Shown here piece after piece: positions 62,790 to 64,000 of a stretch of DNA of 64,000 bases. The stretch spans positions 124,001 to 188,000 of the forward strand of contig CAVSQL010000006.1 in NCBI GenBank assembly GCA_963730065.1, given 5' to 3'. Under the pieces are notes generated by a model. The model searched no databases. It saw only the letters and a list, made by a program, of their open reading frames with translations, and had not been told where the DNA came from. Within the stretch, counting starts at the first letter, position 1. Every line of letters starts with the position of its first letter. Both the position numbers and the translations under genes were made by a program. The stretch comes from UBA9676 sp963730065. Its GTDB lineage: Bacteria; Actinomycetota; Actinomycetes; Streptosporangiales; Streptosporangiaceae.

Positions 62790-63650
62790 ATGAAAACGGC
62801 AGCACAGAAAGCTGCATCCAGGCCAGGGCCAGGTCCCGGCGATGGGGTGCTGGTCGGCCCGGGCTGGCTGGCCGGGCACCTCAACGACGCCGATCTGCGC
62901 GTGGTCGAAGTGGACGTCAGCCCGGCCGCCTACGACGACTGGCACATCAACGGTGCCGTGCTGTGGAACGTCTACACCGACGTGAAGGATGCCGGGTACC
63001 GCACCGTGGGCACCGCCGCGCTGGAGCGGCTGGTGGCGCGCTCGGGGATCGGCCCGGACTCGACGGTGGTGTTCTACGGGTACGCGCCCGCCGTGGGCTT
63101 GTGGCTGATGAAGCTCTACGGGCATTGCGATGTGCGCATTCTCGATTGCTCCCGTGACACCTGGCGGGCCGCAGGACACCCGTGGAGCACCGCCGCGAGC
63201 GAACCGCCTGCCGCCGACTACCACCTGGGCGGCGAGGACCGTCGCATCCGGGCGGACCGCGCGGCGGTGCACGACGCCATCGACAACCCGGGCACGACCC
63301 TGGTGGATGTGCGCTCAGCGGCCGAGTACCGGGGCGAGTGCTTTTGGCCCTCCGGCGGCATGGAGCCAGGCGGCCGCGCCGGTCACGTGCCGTCGGCTGT
63401 CCACCAGCCCATCGACGGCCTCTACCACCACGATGGGTCGTTCCGCTCCGCCGCGGAGTTGCGCGGCGTGTTCTCACCGGCCATCTTCGGCGGCGGGCGT
63501 GAGCTGATCACCTACTGCACCATCGGGGGACGCGCCGCCACCGCCTGGTTCGTGCTCACCCACCTGCTCGGGCGCGACCGCGTCCGGGTCTACGACGGGT
63601 CATGGGCCGAGTGGGGCTGCGCAGCCGGCGCCCCCGTCGAGCGCCCATAA
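62790..63650 (+). CDS. Two-domain sulfurtransferase (rhodanese)
   Basis: A 286-residue protein with two rhodanese domains. Domain 1 (about residues 20-130) has LVGPGWLAGHLNDADLRVVE, VDVSPAAYDDWHINGAVLWN, and VVFYGYAPAVGLWLMKLYGH, with Y/A in place of the active-site Cys. Domain 2 has LVDVRSAAEYRGECFWPSGG, GHVPSAVHQP and the active loop ITYCTIGGRAATAW (C-x-x-x-x-R). It is of the thiosulfate/3-mercaptopyruvate sulfurtransferase kind, moving sulfane sulfur to cyanide or thiols. Downstream of the SBP56-type gene by 394 bp. GGGGAGG seven bases before the ATG. Confidence 0.9.
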   Translation: MKTAAQKAASRPGPGPGDGVLVGPGWLAGHLNDADLRVVEVDVSPAAYDDWHINGAVLWNVYTDVKDAGYRTVGTAALERLVARSGIGPDSTVVFYGYAPAVGLWLMKLYGHCDVRILDCSRDTWRAAGHPWSTAASEPPAADYHLGGEDRRIRADRAAVHDAIDNPGTTLVDVRSAAEYRGECFWPSGGMEPGGRAGHVPSAVHQPIDGLYHHDGSFRSAAELRGVFSPAIFGGGRELITYCTIGGRAATAWFVLTHLLGRDRVRVYDGSWAEWGCAAGAPVERP

Positions 63651-63732
63651 GCGACCCCGCCGGACGCTGCCAGCCGCGGAATCCAGCGACAGTAACCGCC
63701 ATCTGACGCATCACCGATCCTGAGGAGGAGCC

Positions 63733-64000
63733 ATGGCGTTCATCCAGATCATCGAGGTCACCACTACCCGCCCGGAGGAGATACAGGCGCTGGTGGAGGA
63801 GTGGTCCGCAAAAACCGAAGGCAGGCGCACCGCATATCGCTCTACCCTCACCGCGGACCGCGACCGGCCCAACACCTACGTCCAGATCGTGGAGTTCCCC
63901 TCCTACCAACAAGCCATGACCAACTCCGGCCTCCCGGAGACCGGTGAGTTCGCCGAGAAGCTGGCCAGGCTCTGCGACGGCCCGCCGGTGTTCCGTAATC
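63733..64000 (+). CDS. Small ABM-like protein (partial at window end)
   Basis: Open from ATG 63733 to the last base, 89 codons, no stop reached. The protein reads AFIQIIEVTTTRPEEIQALV, EEWSAKTEGRRTAYRSTLTA, DRDRPNTYVQIVEFPSYQQA and MTNSGLPETGEFAEKLARLC: a strand, helix, strand, helix pattern of an antibiotic-biosynthesis-monooxygenase-like or dimeric ferredoxin-like fold. TGAGGAGGAGCC before the ATG is a strong ribosome binding site. It follows the rhodanese gene by 82 bp, so it probably belongs to the same operon. Confidence 0.75.
   Translation, partial: MAFIQIIEVTTTRPEEIQALVEEWSAKTEGRRTAYRSTLTADRDRPNTYVQIVEFPSYQQAMTNSGLPETGEFAEKLARLCDGPPVFRN

Noticed and set aside
1..64000. CRISPR arrays, tRNA and rRNA genes
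   Set aside because: No regularly spaced direct repeats, no tRNA-like cloverleaf with a GTTCRA loop, and no rRNA stretches were seen by eye.

Overview
The window is a high-GC chromosome segment from an actinobacterium. Support for this is the strong G/C bias at third codon positions, frequent GTG starts, ATGA/GTGA stop-start overlaps, and lineage-typical families: an Lsr2 remnant, a DUF1707/DUF4190 protein, an F420-type nitroreductase, a MobF relaxase of the Streptomyces/Frankia kind, DUF6325-like and DUF899 proteins, and ISAs1 and IS110 elements. A Streptosporangiales-like genome is my guess; no rRNA or marker gene is present to fix it. No rRNA, tRNA or CRISPR array was seen.

Layout. 0-7 kb: a CBS-domain protein, decayed transposases (IS110, an integrase-type remnant, ISL3), a membrane protein/GNAT acetyltransferase pair behind a convincing promoter, small conserved proteins, and an internally duplicated protein (5706-6833) flanked by 17-bp inverted repeats. 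7.3-11.2 kb: a chromate-resistance-like locus in which ChrB is split into separate N- and C-domain genes, diverging from a four-gene coupled operon (MFS transporter, ABM-like protein, a second ChrB-C protein, a DUF2148 ferredoxin-like protein) across a paired palindromic operator. 11-30 kb: scattered single genes (CDF metal exporter, SDR, DUF6325-like/HTH fusion, methyltransferase, MetE-like, PNPOx-like, LMW phosphatase-like, hydrolase, DUF899, VOC, GyrI-like, two SRPBCC proteins) mixed with gene fragments (Lsr2, OGG-fold, DUF4190, alpha/beta hydrolase), the mark of a region with much insertion and deletion.

29.8-42.8 kb is the mobile core: a CoiA-like protein, an AT-richer leader, a MobF relaxase with one frameshift, a small partner gene, then a 3.95-kb element with TGT...ACA inverted ends and a 5-bp CCATT duplication. 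Its only gene is a 1174-residue STAND-type NTPase with 14 helical repeats. An ISAs1 element with 19-bp perfect ends and its own passenger gene follows 22 bp later. I regard the STAND cargo element as the best candidate for an undescribed system, possibly a defence module.

43-58.7 kb is a membrane and signalling block: two histidine kinases, one intact and one truncated response regulator, one MacB-type ATPase with two intact FtsX-type permeases and the remnant of a third, an ABC-2 transporter next to a kinase/regulator pair, and a membrane-anchored protein kinase. 59-64 kb: an intact IS110 element, then a likely sulfur-metabolism group (selenium-binding-protein/methanethiol-oxidase homologue, a two-domain rhodanese, and a small protein cut by the window end).
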